Below are positions 25,122-37,689 of a stretch of 64,000 nt of DNA, piece after piece. The position numbers were made by a program, and so were the translations under genes. The notes under the pieces are model-generated. The model was not told the origin of the DNA. It did no database searches and saw nothing but the letters and a program-made list of their open reading frames with translations. This DNA comes from Myrica gale (taxonomy: Eukaryota; Streptophyta; Magnoliopsida; Fagales; Myricaceae): contig OZ005601.1 of assembly GCA_963930655.1 (NCBI GenBank), forward strand, positions 23,932,921-23,996,920. Reading direction: 5' to 3'. Within the stretch, counting starts at the first letter, position 1. Every line of letters begins with the position of its first letter.

Positions 25122-25760
25122 AGTTGACCGGTCCCTGAGTCACCATACACATCATCCCTCGATTGTTGTTGCGTTACGACATCGATGTGTTCAAGAAGCA
25201 AACTATTACTAAAAATTAAGTTTTGATTGTATTTCAAAATAATTAGGTAGCAAATTATGTGTGGTTGAAAAGCTTTATGTAGCTTCCAATGCTCCAAAAA
25301 GTGTGCTATTTCAAATTTTTCTGGAAACAATTATGGCGATTTTCTATTACAAGTGTTTGGCAGCTTGTTGCAATTAGTTACGAATTTTCTATGTATTATC
25401 TTTACTCATGTTTCTTTGTTTTTACCTCTTCGAAAAAAATTTTCATTTTGCTAAGAGTCTTAGTTAAATGTATTGTTTTCGGAGATGTAAGTGTTATTTA
25501 CCTATACTTGGAGATTGTTTCAAGTTAAAGTTGAAGTATATTTGCATGAATATAGAATTGAATTTTGAATAATAATCCCTTCTTAAAATTCTTAAACTTA
25601 GATGCACTCTATATTTTGCTCTGTATCCCTGTTTAATCTCCTTTGGATACTAATGTTTTGTATCTTATTCTCTACTAATTAGGTATTGGTTTCACCTATT
25701 AGTATGTAGGAGTGCTTATGTTTCCTCCTTGATGCTTTTTAAGTATTTCAATACTAAATC
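25122..25760. other. 3' flank of lipase copy 2
   Basis: The stretch to about 25550 parallels the copy 1 flank at 17626-18040. No gene is recognised in the rest. Confidence 0.55.
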
Positions 25761-25766
25761 ATTGAC

Positions 25767-26189
25767 GGAAAATTTTTACGGCAATAATTGGTGGGTGCAA
25801 TGTGATAAAAATAATAGATTGGGCTGCAAAATATCAAGAATCTCAAAGATGCAAAATGTATTTAGCCAATATTTTCACAAGCATGCAAATATGAATCATG
25901 ACATTATGTTTCATGTTTGCTTAAAACCATATGGACAATGTATTTGTGAATTTGAAAAGGTGTTGGCAATATTTCACCATGTGGTTGATGGAAAATTTTT
26001 ACGGCAATAATTGGTGGGTGCAATGTGATAAAAATAATAAATTGGGCTGCAAAATATCAAGAATCTCAAAGATGCAAAATGTATTTAGCCAATATTTTTA
26101 CAAGCATGCAAAGATGAATCATAACATTATGTTTCATGTTTGCTTAAAACCATATGGACAATGTATTTGTGAATTTGAAAAGGTGTTGG
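25767..26189 (+). repeat. 223-bp direct tandem duplication
   Basis: Two adjacent copies with a 223-bp period (25767-25989 and 25990-26189, the second slightly short) are nearly identical. Both have an open frame reading 'NFYGNNWWVQCDKNN' and 'LGCKISRISKMQNVFSQY'. I do not recognise the peptide. A coding origin is uncertain, because the period is not a multiple of three. Confidence 0.85.
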
Positions 26190-27530
26190 TACACAAATGC
26201 ATATTTGATTGAGCAGTGTCGCCACAGAAGATATATATGTGTGTGTGACGTGAATAATACCATTTTTCTAAACCCGGTAGTACTATTGAAATTGATGAAA
26301 ATACATGTCGGTCACATGGTACCATACATGTGGTACAACCACGGCCTTGAAAATAGTCAAGCGGTCGTTGTGGTGATATAAAATAGCCTGAGCATGGGGC
26401 AAGCTAGCTAGGAAAATATGTGTCCCAACGAAAAGGGCAAACGGGACAAATTCTGATAAAATGGTTGAACATAACAAATAACCCTATCTCTGGGTGTCAA
26501 ACAAAGTATGCGTGGTCCTCCATGGGATAATTAAGTTATGTGAAGTATAAATTGTTTTCTTAAAATGACATAATTTTCTAAAGTTATTTTTTTTCTAAAA
26601 GTGTGCACATCCTGTTAAATGATTATTTATTAAATTCATAATGAATTTCTTAAAACTCATGATACATACGCACCAGTACCTGTCTTGTTGGCTTATTGAG
26701 TTTCACAACTCACACATTTTAAATATATATTCAAAATAGCCAAGGGATAGATCCTACAATGACAGATAATTTAAAGATAAGAGACCAAGTGATCTATAAG
26801 TAAAATAAGGATGGATGGAGTATGACGCACATTAGGCCTTATTATTATAGTTATGGTGTAAGAATTTTACTATGAGCAAGTATGGTTAAACTCTGGTTTT
26901 TATTAACTAATGGTTATGACTATAATTTCTATAGACCATGATTTTAAATTCTAGGAACTAGTTACCTTAGAAAAGAAAACAAAACTTATACTCTGTTTTT
27001 GTCGTGTTATTCTTAGTTGCGCTTTCATGAGATAGCGAATTGGGGTGTGTGACAACTTTAGACACTCAGCTCCCAAGTGGAAATAAGTCCACTTAGAAAA
27101 TCATACCCCAACTACGGAAGGAAAAGATAAGATCAAACAGGTCAAATTGAGAAACAAGTCAGAAGTAAGAAGGAAAAAGTAGTGGAAGTAGAGAACATGA
27201 TGAAAAGGTTGATATTTGTCACATCCCGTGCTAGTACTTACCCCCTAAGCTCGCGTATAGTAATCGCATGCACACAAGCGGGGATTACCGCACGATAGAA
27301 ACTCTTAAAATCGTTGAAATGCCCATGAATTTACTTAGCGGAAGACTTGATTAAAAAGGTTACTGGTTAAAAGGAAGGTCGTAAGTTAGTTTAGAAACTT
27401 AAACAAAGGAAGTGAAATTGCACAAAATATTAAAATCGGTATATTTGCACTTTACTAAGAAAAAAACTTTAGTCCGTCAAAGACAAAAATGGAAATGGAA
27501 AAATAGTAAAAAGTATCGTATCGTAATGAT
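26190..27530. other. Intergenic DNA without recognised genes
   Basis: AT-rich sequence. A block from about 27220 ('gtcacatcccgtgc') resembles the start of plant gypsy LTRs, but no partner or target duplication is present. Confidence 0.35.
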
Positions 27531-29606
27531 ATGCACTTATTTAGGAAAATCTCATTAAGAATTAGAGTTGGCCCCACCTACGCGCCTATAGTTCCAACAA
27601 ACTCCAACCTGGTGCTTTATTATGTGCCTTCTTGGGTTACAATGCCCTCCATAAAGGATATCTCTGCCATCATATACCCTTCGGTCGCACCTATGTCACC
27701 TGCCATGTTATTTTTGATGAGAACTCTTTTCCCTTTCGTACTGTCTCTTCCCTACCACAACCTTCCTCTTCTCTTCCTGTTTTACTACCTTTGCCTCTTT
27801 TTTCTCCTGCATCTCATGTGCTCTCCTCCAAGTCCTATACAGCCACACCTGACTCTCCCTCTATCAGTCCTTCTCCAGAACCCGTGTCTCCTTTTGGTTC
27901 CCTCTCCTATATCACCTTCGGTGTCTCCCTCTCCTGCACCCCTCCCTACCTCCAAAAATATCCACTCGTTCTTCTCATAATATTTCTTATCCCAAAGCAC
28001 GCACTGATGGCACAGTACCCTAGCCACCTCGTGCTTATGTTTTCTCTCTTTTGTCTATACTTAAAGAGTCCTCATCCTTCAATGAGGCTTCCAAATACTC
28101 AGAGTGGCGTCATGCAATGTAGCTTGAATTTCAAGCTTTTCTTGACAACCAAACTTGGTCGTCGGTGCCTCCTTCACCCTCTCATAATCTTGTTAGATGC
28201 AGGTGGATTTTTAAGACCAAACGACGTGCTAATGGCTCCTTAGAGCGTTGAAAAGCCTGTCTCGTTTCTAGGGGTATCACCAACTTCCCGGTGTTGACTA
28301 CACCGAAACCTTCAGCCCGTTGTCAAACCTGCTAATGTGTTCCTTGTTCTTTCCCTTACGGTCTCTACCAACTGGCCAATTCATCAACTTGACATCTAGA
28401 ATGCATTTCTTCATGGGGAGATCATTGAGACAGTTTATATGAGTCAACCTCCCGACTTTCTTCATCCAGATTTTCTGTCTCATCATTGTCAGCTTCGGAA
28501 GGCCCTATATGGCCTCAAACAGGTACCTAGGGCCTAGTTTCATCACCTCAACAGTCATCTTCTAGAAATTGGATTTACAACTTCTCAGTTGAACTCGTCT
28601 CTCTTTGTCTATGTTCAACCGAGTCTCACTCTCTATGTTCTTATCTATGTCGATGATATGGTTATCATCAATTCCAGCTCCTCTACTGTCACTGCCCTCA
28701 TTTCCAACCTTGCCGTTGCTTTTCCAATTAAAGATCTGGGTGATCTTTAATTTTTCCTTGGTCTTGAAGTGCATCGATCTTCCATTGGTCTTATTCTTTC
28801 ACAGAAGAAATATATACATGATCTTCTCTGCCGATCCAACATGTTCACTGCAAAACCTGCTTCATCTCCCCTTGCCTCCACCACTCAGCTCTCTGCTCAC
28901 GTTGGTGACATGTTCGCTGATCCTACCACTTACAGAAGCATTGCTGGCAACCTCTAATAGCTCTCCTTCACTCGGCCAAACCTTGCCTTTGCTATTAGCA
29001 AGGTCTATCAGTTCATGCACTATCTCCGTCTCCCTCACTGGCAAGCAGTTAAGCGCATATTGCGCTACCTCCGGTACATACAGCACACTATGGTCTCCTT
29101 TTACGCTCCTCTAGCTCCAAGCACCTCACTGCCTTCTCGGACACTAATTGGGCCGAATGCCTTGAAGATCGTCGTTATGCCGGTGGTTATTGTGTATTTT
29201 CAGACCCAATCTAATTTCCTGGAGCTCTCACAAGCAACCTACGGTTGCACGTTCCAGCACCGAAGCAGAGTATAAAGGTGTTGCTAACACCGCTGCTGAA
29301 ATCCTTTGGGTCTAGTCTCTTCTTAATGAGCTCGGCGTTTTTCTCACGCAACCTCCTGTCCTCTGGTGTGACAATCTCAGGCTACCTATTTATCAGTCAA
29401 CCCTGTTCTTCATTCGTGAACAAAGCATGTTGACGTCGATATTCACTTTGTTCCCAATCGGGTGGCTAATAAATCTCTCATCGTCTCTTTTCTACAGAGT
29501 ACTAATAAACTAGCCGATATACTTTCAAAGCCCCTCTCCACTTCACGTTTTCAATCTCTTCGTACAAGTCTCATTGTTGCCCCACTACCGTTTGATTTGC
29601 GGGGGA
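27531..29606 (+). mobile_element. Ty1/copia pol remnant, 5'-truncated
   Basis: Broken frames run from the integrase C-terminus ('MGYNALHKGY' and 'FGRTYVTCHVIFDEN') through a Ser/Pro-rich linker to the reverse transcriptase. The latter has 'NAFLHGE', '[12 protein letters not shown]', catalytic 'LIYVDDMVI', 'FFLGLEVH' and 'LSQKKYIHDLL'. The RNase H end includes 'LADILSKPL'. Several stops and frameshifts separate these blocks. The 5' LTR, gag, protease and most of the integrase are absent. The element ends at a polypurine tract (GCGGGGGA) and its 3' LTR. Confidence 0.8.
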
Positions 29607-29860
29607 TGTTGAAACCATGACACCTGTCACACCAGCGCCTTCACCAATAGCTCAGCAAGGCACGTTATCATCTATTCCAGCGACGTCTACAACTATTGAA
29701 GATTCGGCAGTTATGTAATACAATTTCATGGTCCTGTACACCTTGCCAAATATAAGTTGTTAGGAATTTGTTAGAGGTCGTCAGACCTTTTGTCTATATA
29801 TATTGGTCTTCTGTAAAGAATTCTTTATGAATACAATATACAATTTCTCAGACTTTCTCA
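29607..29860 (+). mobile_element. Copia 3' LTR (254 bp) abutting lipase exon
   Basis: The LTR begins TGTTGAAACC directly after the polypurine tract and ends CTTTCTCA. The next base starts 'gtgtacacatttgggcaacc', coding sequence of lipase exon 4 in the intact copies. The boundary therefore lies inside a former lipase exon. Confidence 0.75.
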
Positions 29861-30576
29861 GTGTACACATTTGGGCAACCAAGGGTTGGGGACGAGCAGT
29901 TGGGGGAGTTAATGAAGGACAAGTTGAACCGGTATAATGTCAAGTATTTGAGGTGTGTTTACTGCAACGACAAGTATTTGAGGTGTGTTTACTACAAGTT
30001 GAACCGGTATACGTGGATCTTTTTTGAGCAATTCTCCCGATGTCTCTACTCCAATAGCTTATATGACGACAAGGTCAGGCTCTCTCTCCCTCTCTCTCCA
30101 AACAAAGTTCTAAGATATATTGGTATTCTCCTCCATATCTTGTCGTTAAATGTTGACATGCATAGAAGCTCTTGTTGGGCCCCTTGTCTGCTTTCCTGGA
30201 TCCTTCACTTATCTAAGGCTTGGAGTGTTAAATAGATCCACGTATATGGAGTTCATCGTGCACTAACATTATGCATGATCTTGATTGGAATTTGCAGGAT
30301 TTGGAAATTGAGACGAATAAGAACTACTTCTCATTGTTTTGGGTCATACCCAAGTACCCAAATGCATTTTGGGAGTTTATCCGGAGTTTCATAATCTCTT
30401 ATACAATGGGTCCAGAATTCTGAGAGTTTTCCAATGAAATTGTTCAGGGTAGCTGGATTGGCGATTCCGGGGTTATCGGCACATTCTACCCAATATTACG
30501 TTAACATCACCCGCTTAAGATGCCCACCTATCTGTCACTGTTACCCTCCAAAACCCAATTCAGAGAAAACATTATG
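29861..30576 (+). pseudogene. Third OBL1-like lipase, 3' fragment
   Basis: The fragment starts in the middle of exon 4 ('VYTFGQPRVGDEQLG') right at the copia LTR and lacks everything before it, including the GHSLGG serine. An in-frame stretch ('KYLRCVYCND' then 'KYLRCVYYK') is an internal duplication, and the 'NDMVPR' acid motif is lost. Exon 5 begins at 30298 after TTTGCAG ('DLEIETNKNYFSLFWVIPKY') but reaches a TGA after 'GPEF' and is frameshifted beyond. It cannot make an active lipase. It is more diverged from copies 1 and 2 than they are from each other, so it is an older member of the cluster. Confidence 0.85.
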
Positions 30577-30914
30577 AAGTTGACAGTCGCATTATAATCC
30601 TTTGACAATGATTAAATTTCGATCATGGTTTTGCCGGTGGCAACTAGGCCGGTTGTAATCGATTCGACTCGAGTTGAGCCCAGTATTTACTCTTCAAGCT
30701 AGTTCATTTAATTATGATGCTTCTAACAACTTTCAAATGATGATGACAAAGAAAATGGTGAGAATTGAAGATGGAGGATTAATCTTACATTTTCATACAT
30801 CCCCTATAGTTAATAAACTCTCAAATTGGTCTCAATTTCAGATTAAATTCTTAAAGTTTTGAGTAAGTGATTGATGCCTCATAGCATTAAAACTATCGTA
30901 AACTAACTAATGGT
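30577..30914. other. Short intergenic stretch
   Basis: No gene or boundary is seen between the lipase fragment and the hAT element. Confidence 0.4.
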
Positions 30915-30922
30915 CACAGGAG

Positions 30923-32362
30923 TAAGGCTGCACAACCCCGGTCTACACCGGGTAGGCCAGTTTTGAAAAAATTATCCCCTACACCTACACCGTTAAGGGC
31001 AAAAACCGGCCTTTAGCGGTGGCGGTTTCCGGTTATCCTACATTCATATTGAGTCATTTTATATATTTGGCCCAATGTATTTTTTCTTTTTTCTTTTGGT
31101 TCATTAATCACATATCAATAAAATCTAAACTAATGAAATTCAAATTCCAAAATCAATATAATTAAAGATCATCTTAAAAGATAAGATGAGAATTTAAAGT
31201 CCAAAGTAATAGAGACGTCACTGTAAGTAGAAATTATTATCTTTTGAAAAATCCAGTTTAGACCCTAACAACACTTAGAGGGGAGAATATGTGTTTTCCC
31301 TCTAATTAACAAATCAATGACAATTTTAAAACATGTTCAAAACCTAGTAGGTTTCCCTTGGTTTCACAAGGAAAATCCAAAAATTCAGTAATTTTTGAAG
31401 GCGCTCGAGCTCTTATCAAACTCTAGTCGAAAGCTTATGTTTTTGTTTGAAATTTAAACTGAGCGCTCGAGCGCTTGTCAAACACTAGTCAAACGTGATG
31501 ACTCTGTCTGAATTTTTGAACTAAAATGTATTAGAAATTTGAACTAAAATGTAATTAAGTGACTGGTTTTGCAAGCATGGTATAAATTTAATAGTGATTT
31601 GTCAATTTTATAAATTATAAATTTAGACAATTTGTTAAAATTTCATAAAAACTCTTAAACTCATACAGTGATTTGTCAATTTTTCGTGGTAGAATCTTGG
31701 CCTTTTGACTTATATTATGCGATGTACTTACCAAAGTTTGGCATTAAACTCTTTAATTATGATTCCAATGCCTTCATATATACCCTTCTAAATAAAATAA
31801 ATTTGTAATTTTTTCTACCAAAATTATAAATAACTAGTTCATTCGCCTAGCAAGCTTCTTGGTAACTTGAATGTAAGTATTTAATTAGACAAAACCAACA
31901 ACAAATCTCAAATATTTATGTGAAACTAAACTATTGAGTATACCTTGTCATGCTTCTAGAATACTACGGGTGCGTTTGCACCAAAAATTTCACAAAATAT
32001 TTCACCAACTCACAATAAAATACTACAATATAATCTCTCTCCCATAAGAAAATATAAAAAATTACCTCTTCACTTTTTCACTAAACCCAATACCAAAAAA
32101 TTTTCAACACAAACATAACCTACGTCTTGAGGTGAAACTAAAGTTTAAACTATTGAGTAGAAACTAAACTAAAAAAACTAAAAAACTAAAAAAAAAAATA
32201 TCGGTTTATACCCGGCACCGGGTTTCCCGGTGCCAGTTAAACCGGGAACCGCCGGTTTTTTCGAAAAACTAAACCTACACCGGCACCGGTTAGGCTGGGT
32301 ACCGGGAACCAGGTACCGGTATCGGTGCCACCGGAATTTTCCGGTGGCATTGTGCAGCCCTA
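30923..32362. mobile_element. hAT-type non-autonomous transposon, 1440 bp
   Basis: Terminal inverted repeats TAAGGCTGCACAA (30923) and TTGTGCAGCCCTA (ending 32362) are flanked by the exact 8-bp direct repeat CACAGGAG at 30915-30922 and 32363-32370. An 8-bp duplication fits hAT elements. The subterminal DNA is rich in 'accggtaccggg'-like motifs, and the interior is AT-rich without transposase. Its interior (31597-31945) recurs in inverse orientation at 63665-64000. Confidence 0.85.
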
Positions 32363-32370
32363 CACAGGAG

Positions 32371-33442
32371 TCATGTGACCAAACTACTGCATCTTAAATA
32401 GAGGACGAAAAAGGTAAGAAATTACACTAAAGTAACACTGCCCATTTGTATCCCAAAGATATTGAATTAGAAATTGGAAGAGTTTCAATAACAAATCTAT
32501 GTCAATAATTAATATTGCAAATAGTAAGCTTTATAATATCACTTCCAAGTTACGATACAGATTAGGCTCCAACCAGATAAATGGTATCTCCATTTTTCCA
32601 ACATGCTATCAGGATGGAAAAAGAGAACCCGAAGAGTAACCGATCCTTTATATCTCTAAGATGATTTACAAACATAAATACCCATTTGCTTTACTGCCCA
32701 TTGAACCCCCAAGAAAGCAGGGACTAGAGTCTCACGTCGTACCAGAAACCTCAACAGAGATTCTGGTGCTTTAGCCCACCAAAAGAACTGAGTTGACACT
32801 AACCTTGCGTCAAAATAATAGTTGTCCCTTGCTGTACACTATTCAAGAGTGTTCTTGTACTCCATTTCCGTTCTACTTTAACCTGGCAAGAATTGCAACA
32901 TCATAAATAAATTAGGAGCATAGGAAAATGTAAAGAGATAGCTTTTAGCATTCATCTAGGAAAAGGTATTCAACAGCAGACTTTTCTACAAGACTACTCC
33001 CAATAAATTAGGAACAGGACACATTCCAAATTTGTGAATCCGATTAGGTTATTCTGGATGAAGGATTTGTGCTACCAATGCTCCCATCCAATTGCAATGT
33101 TCAGCCGCAATTCAACTAACAAAGCTATATAAAAAGTAACATGGTTGTGCCCTAAGCAATCTCCACACAGGAATTTCGGGACGAATAAAAGTGAAGTAAT
33201 TCTCTAGTTGAATTTCTGGCTATATGAAGTGAAGTAATCGAAGAAGGAACTCTAGAGAAAAGGAGATGCATAAACTACAATAAATTTTAAACAACCAAGT
33301 TCCAAAACCAGTAAACATTGTTAACGAGTCAAGCTACAGGCCTCAATTCATATGAAAAATGCATCTGGACATTGAAATCTACGATACAAAAAAAAATTAA
33401 TATGCCAAACAACACCTTAGTAACAGATGGCTGGTTGAGGCA
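32371..33442 (-). other. Probable 3' untranslated region of the remorin gene
   Basis: Lies directly downstream (minus strand) of the remorin stop codon. No domain is visible. A possible 3' splice site (TTGCCAG at about 32885) suggests a spliced 3' UTR, but the sequence alone does not prove this. Confidence 0.35.
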
Positions 33443-36400
33443 TTAGAAAGCATGGCAGATGAAACAACCACTCAAGGAGCCTATGTGACGGGTTCTTGGA
33501 AATGATAGAGCCTTGTGGGAAGTTCCGGTAACTTGATGGGCCTGATTGGCCAACACCGAGCTCCTCATATCCTGAGCCCTCTTCTGAGCCAATCTCAGCT
33601 TGCTCATTATCTTATCCATAGATGATGATCTCTTCTTTTCCAGCTTCATCTGAAACAAATGTATATGTAAGGTCCACAGTAACCATGCTTAATCCCTTCC
33701 TTTTGCAGAACACTAACAGATAACGCATGTTTGACAAGGTTACTGAAAAAAAGCATTAGAGAACTGTGTAACTACTATTTTTCCTTTGGCCCATTCCCCT
33801 AGAAATCACGTGACAGATAATCCATTCATGTTAAAGGAATTTTCATATAACCCTATTTGCCGCAATTTAGACCTTTAGAGCCCAGCCTACCCCTTCCTTA
33901 GTCCCCAATCTCCTCCTATTCAGCAAAATATAAATCAGCCCAGCACAATTTCCCTTTTCAATGAAGTTGTTGAAAGGCAAAAAAGTTAGTTGTACCATGG
34001 TGGGATAGAAACAATTTGGTTAACCTAGACTTATGTAATATCTTGTCATTACCAACAAAATGATGCTATAACAGACCAAATGGACATGTACATGAGTGAA
34101 AAAGCAAAGGGAAACATCTCTCTCCACCAAAGGTTGATTGTTGTGTAAATGTATCAACAAAGATAAAACAAGGCAGCACCAAACATATCATTGGGAAATA
34201 ACCTCCAGCTTTCGTATTGCTGCATCAGCTTTTGCCTTCTGCAGGTTCTCCCATGCAGTGATTTTTGCTTCCTCTCTTCTCGACCTGGAAAGAGTAAGAA
34301 TTGACATTTTAATGTAGAGATCATGAGCTTCTTCATACATTTTCTTGGGGCAATGAGCAATTTTTATCTTCTATCTGATACTGTGTCAAAACACCAATAA
34401 CAGCTTCAGATTACAGAAATGGGTGGCTGGGTACAGATCCACTGGAAATTTGAAGTCGTAATCATAATCAAACAAGAAGAGATTGGGGGTGAGGGTTCAA
34501 TGCAAAAACAAAAGACCTGGTGCCAAGCCAAACTGCCCCGAATTCCATGATATTACTACACTAAACAATCAATCTTTGTAACCTGTAACTAATTTACATT
34601 AAGACAACTTGCTTGAGTTCAAAGACAAGTTTTCAACTCATTGAAGAATAAACCTATTAATAGCTAAGCAAATCACCAAAGATCTATGCTCCACTTAGTT
34701 TAAGCCATTGACCATCTTAAGTTCAAGGATAAATCAGCAATCATTGTCTTTCCCACCTGTTCCATGGATGCAATTTGTTCATGTTCCTAGAGCAACGGAG
34801 TTGCAAAATCAAAAACCCCTAACTCTGAACTATGAACAATCGGACAATGAAATAGGAAATATATGAACAAAGCAAAGACCCCTAATTTTTATTTCTGCCC
34901 CACACGGATGAACTTTGAACTATATGACCATATTAATCAAAAGGCCAATGTAAAGGTTTCTAGGGGATATCATAAAGTTCAGATAATAGCCTTGCACGAT
35001 TGCTCTGCTATTCTTCTGAACAAATTTTCAAAGACCCCATCTGCTTGAATGTTGTCCAACATAATCCCATCAAATTACCAAAAAAATGAAAAAATTGAAA
35101 GTAATAGCATAGTAAAGTAGTCATACTTGGAAATGCTCTTTACATCCCAATCTGAGGATTGAGCATCCTCGCCTTTATTTTTCCAGTTATCAACACTCTC
35201 TGCGCTCTTCCCAGGGAATCGAGCTCTATTTTTCTTGGACCACCTAGTCATGGTGACCCGTTCATCTACCTGCACGTCCCTAACTTCCACTTTAGAGGAT
35301 GGGACACCCTTCAACTCCACGATAGGCATGGTAGGGGAAGTAAGGGCAGAGAAAGAAAGTCTCCCTTCGGGAGATGAGTGACTGCTACCCTCTGGGCTCA
35401 TCTGGGTTGCCATGTCCCTTCTTGAAACATCACGAGATATGTCTGTTGCTGCATCCTTGACCCAATCAAGCTTTTCATCTGTTTGTTTGAACCAAGGGCA
35501 AGAGGGGGGAAGATCAGAAATGTAGAAGGGAAAGGATTGCCTCCAAAGGGCCAAAGGGACCGTGGGGATTGCCCGACCGTCCCATCCAACGGTCGGGATT
35601 GCCTGACCAAGGAAGTTGTGTGGGTCCCGGGCGGGACCCACACCTGACCCGAACAGGATTGGTCGGGCAATCCCAACCGTGGGACGGCTGGAACTTTAGG
35701 ATTGCCTTTGGAGGCAATCCCTTTCCAATGTGGACATACAATGGGTCAACCAACTACATTAAAGATACCGATCTTTCAATACAGATCTAAGTAAGCTTGA
35801 CAAAGTTCAGATCCAGCGTTATTACCCAAATTGGATTTATTCTATCATTGAGTTGTTTGAAGAATCCTAATCAACTTTCTCCAACCAACATAGGACCACA
35901 ACTGCCGAAAAAATGCGGAGATTTGCAGAATGTAGAAGACCTAACAAATTAACTCAAGCCACAAGTAAAAGGACCATCTAGTTGTTGACTCAATCAGTTC
36001 TGTTCTCTTTCACGCAGACGATGACATCCATGAATAATAGTTATCTAACGAATTCTGAGTAACATGCGAAGTCTTATCTCTAATACAAGAAAGTGCGGCT
36101 CAGAGGTGCTAATCTAATTGTACCTTGGGGTCCAGGCAATGACAACTGGCCCAGCATCTCAGAGTAGCCGTGCACACTGACAGAACGGGCCATGCAAGCT
36201 TCTGTCTGCCCAGGAAAGGTACCACAATCGCCACTAGAACGCATCGACAGTCCATCCGCGGCTATCACACCGGCCAAAAAGGGAGAGGCCTGGACATTCC
36301 CCGCATCAAAAATCCGCATCGCAGGCGAATACATGGAGTAATAAGCAATCCCAGGTGGGCCGAGAGGACCACTCTTAGACTTGGGCCGCCTCTGAGGTGG

Positions 36401-37634
36401 CTGAAACGAAGGCCTCGCAACACCATCCCCCGAAACCGGACTAAAAATCCACCTTTCCGCATCTTCCCATTTCGATGGCAACGTCGACCTACCGTTATTG
36501 AAAGGCAGCAATACGGAATTTACCGCCTGCCTCCGGTTAGCACTCGTATGTGACGGTACTCGCTCTGAGCTCCAACCCTTTTGCATTCCCATTCCGACTT
36601 GCCGATAATTCGGTGTCCCGGGACTCGGAAATGTACCGGACCTGCGAGACGATAACGCCGAGCTTTTATTCATGGTTCCCAACCGCGGGGAGGAGGAGGT
36701 TTTCGCAACATTGTTCAGATCCAACGAAGCAGGCCTTCGCCTATCTTGCTTTTTGGATAGAGCTTCAGATCTAGATCTCCGATCCTGGCACTCTGTTTAG
36801 AGAAAAAAAAGAACTTAAGCAAACCACATGCAGTGCATAAACAAAAGCTAAGACCAAAAGCAACTAGTTTGGTTTGCGAGGGCGGGGTAACCTTTGAGAG
36901 CTAGAGAGAAGGAGTTCCTTGCAGAATCTAGGGACCGATTTTCGTCTTCAAAATCTGCGTCGCTGTCTTTTTTTTTAACTGCTTATAATGCAAGGAGCAG
37001 TGACAGTGAGTATCACTGGAATTTAGCTAACTTTTGCTTTTCTTATCCAACAGCAAATATATGGGACTGAATTCTACCTTTTACTTTTTCTCCTTTCCTC
37101 AAGAAACGACTGTGGTTGTTGGCGGTGGTGGTGATATGTGCTGCGGGTTTGTTTGGATCTGGATCTGGATCTGGACCACTCGAGCTCTCACGGTGGTCAC
37201 CGTGCTCAGGTCCTGCCAAATGCTACATCAAATCAAAGATTTCAAACGCTAGATTTTGATAGCGCGTTACATAAAAAACAGGAAAAATCAATTTGGGCAG
37301 CTCATGCAGAAAACAAACAAAAAGTAACAAATTTTGGGATCAAAGTTACGAATGAAAAAAAAAACAAGCATGCAACTTGATCAACTTATTCACGCAAAGA
37401 AGGTGAAATATGTAGTGATATGGGAATTACAAGGGAGATTTCCGAGGCGAGGGAGTCACGGTCGTGGGCGTCGGATGCAAAAGAGCAGCGGTCGACACTA
37501 GCGGAAGCAGAAGAGAAGAGACTGCAAAAGTTAGACTCGAGAGTGAAGATGACGGAGTCAGGGCTAGAATCGCGAGCACTCACGCCACCACCTCTCGTCG
37601 CCGATGTCTGCTCCTGAAAACCCATTTCCGGCAT
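33443..37634 (-). CDS. Remorin-family protein (C-terminal remorin domain)
   Basis: Seven exons on the minus strand join in frame to 581 residues: 37431-37634, 37078-37222, 36892-36978, 36124-36792, 35127-35478, 34203-34284 and 33443-33649, all GT-AG. The start is 'MPEMGFQEQ'; a second ATG three codons on is possible. The long N-terminal part is Ser/Arg-rich and probably disordered, with a DPDPDPD tract. The remorin C-terminal domain is in exons 6-7: 'EEAKITAWENLQKAKADAA' followed by 'IRKLEMKLEKKRSSSMDKIM', a predicted coiled coil. The protein ends 'SGCFICHAF', whose cysteines match remorin C-terminal anchors used for plasma-membrane attachment. Length and exon number suggest a long-N-terminus remorin subgroup. 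Remorins scaffold membrane nanodomains; the specific role here is unknown. Confidence 0.85.
35528..35726. mobile_element. Foldback MITE in remorin intron 4
   Basis: About 199 bp of near-palindromic sequence with ends GGGAAAGGATTGCC and GGCAATCCCTTTCC, a GC-rich core (GTGGGTCCCGGGCGGGAC) and imperfect 9-bp flanks (AATGTAGAA and AATGTGGAC). It lies wholly between the exons at 36124-36792 and 35127-35478, so it does not change the protein. Confidence 0.65.
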
Positions 37635-37689
37635 CGTCAATCGCTTCCCCGCATCACATTCACAAGGAAATGCAAGTTATACAAACACT

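Noticed and set aside
35479..35641. N-terminal extension of the minus-strand frame at 35075-35641
   Set aside because: It runs through an intron and the foldback element. The exon begins at 35478 after an AG acceptor and joins the upstream exon in phase.
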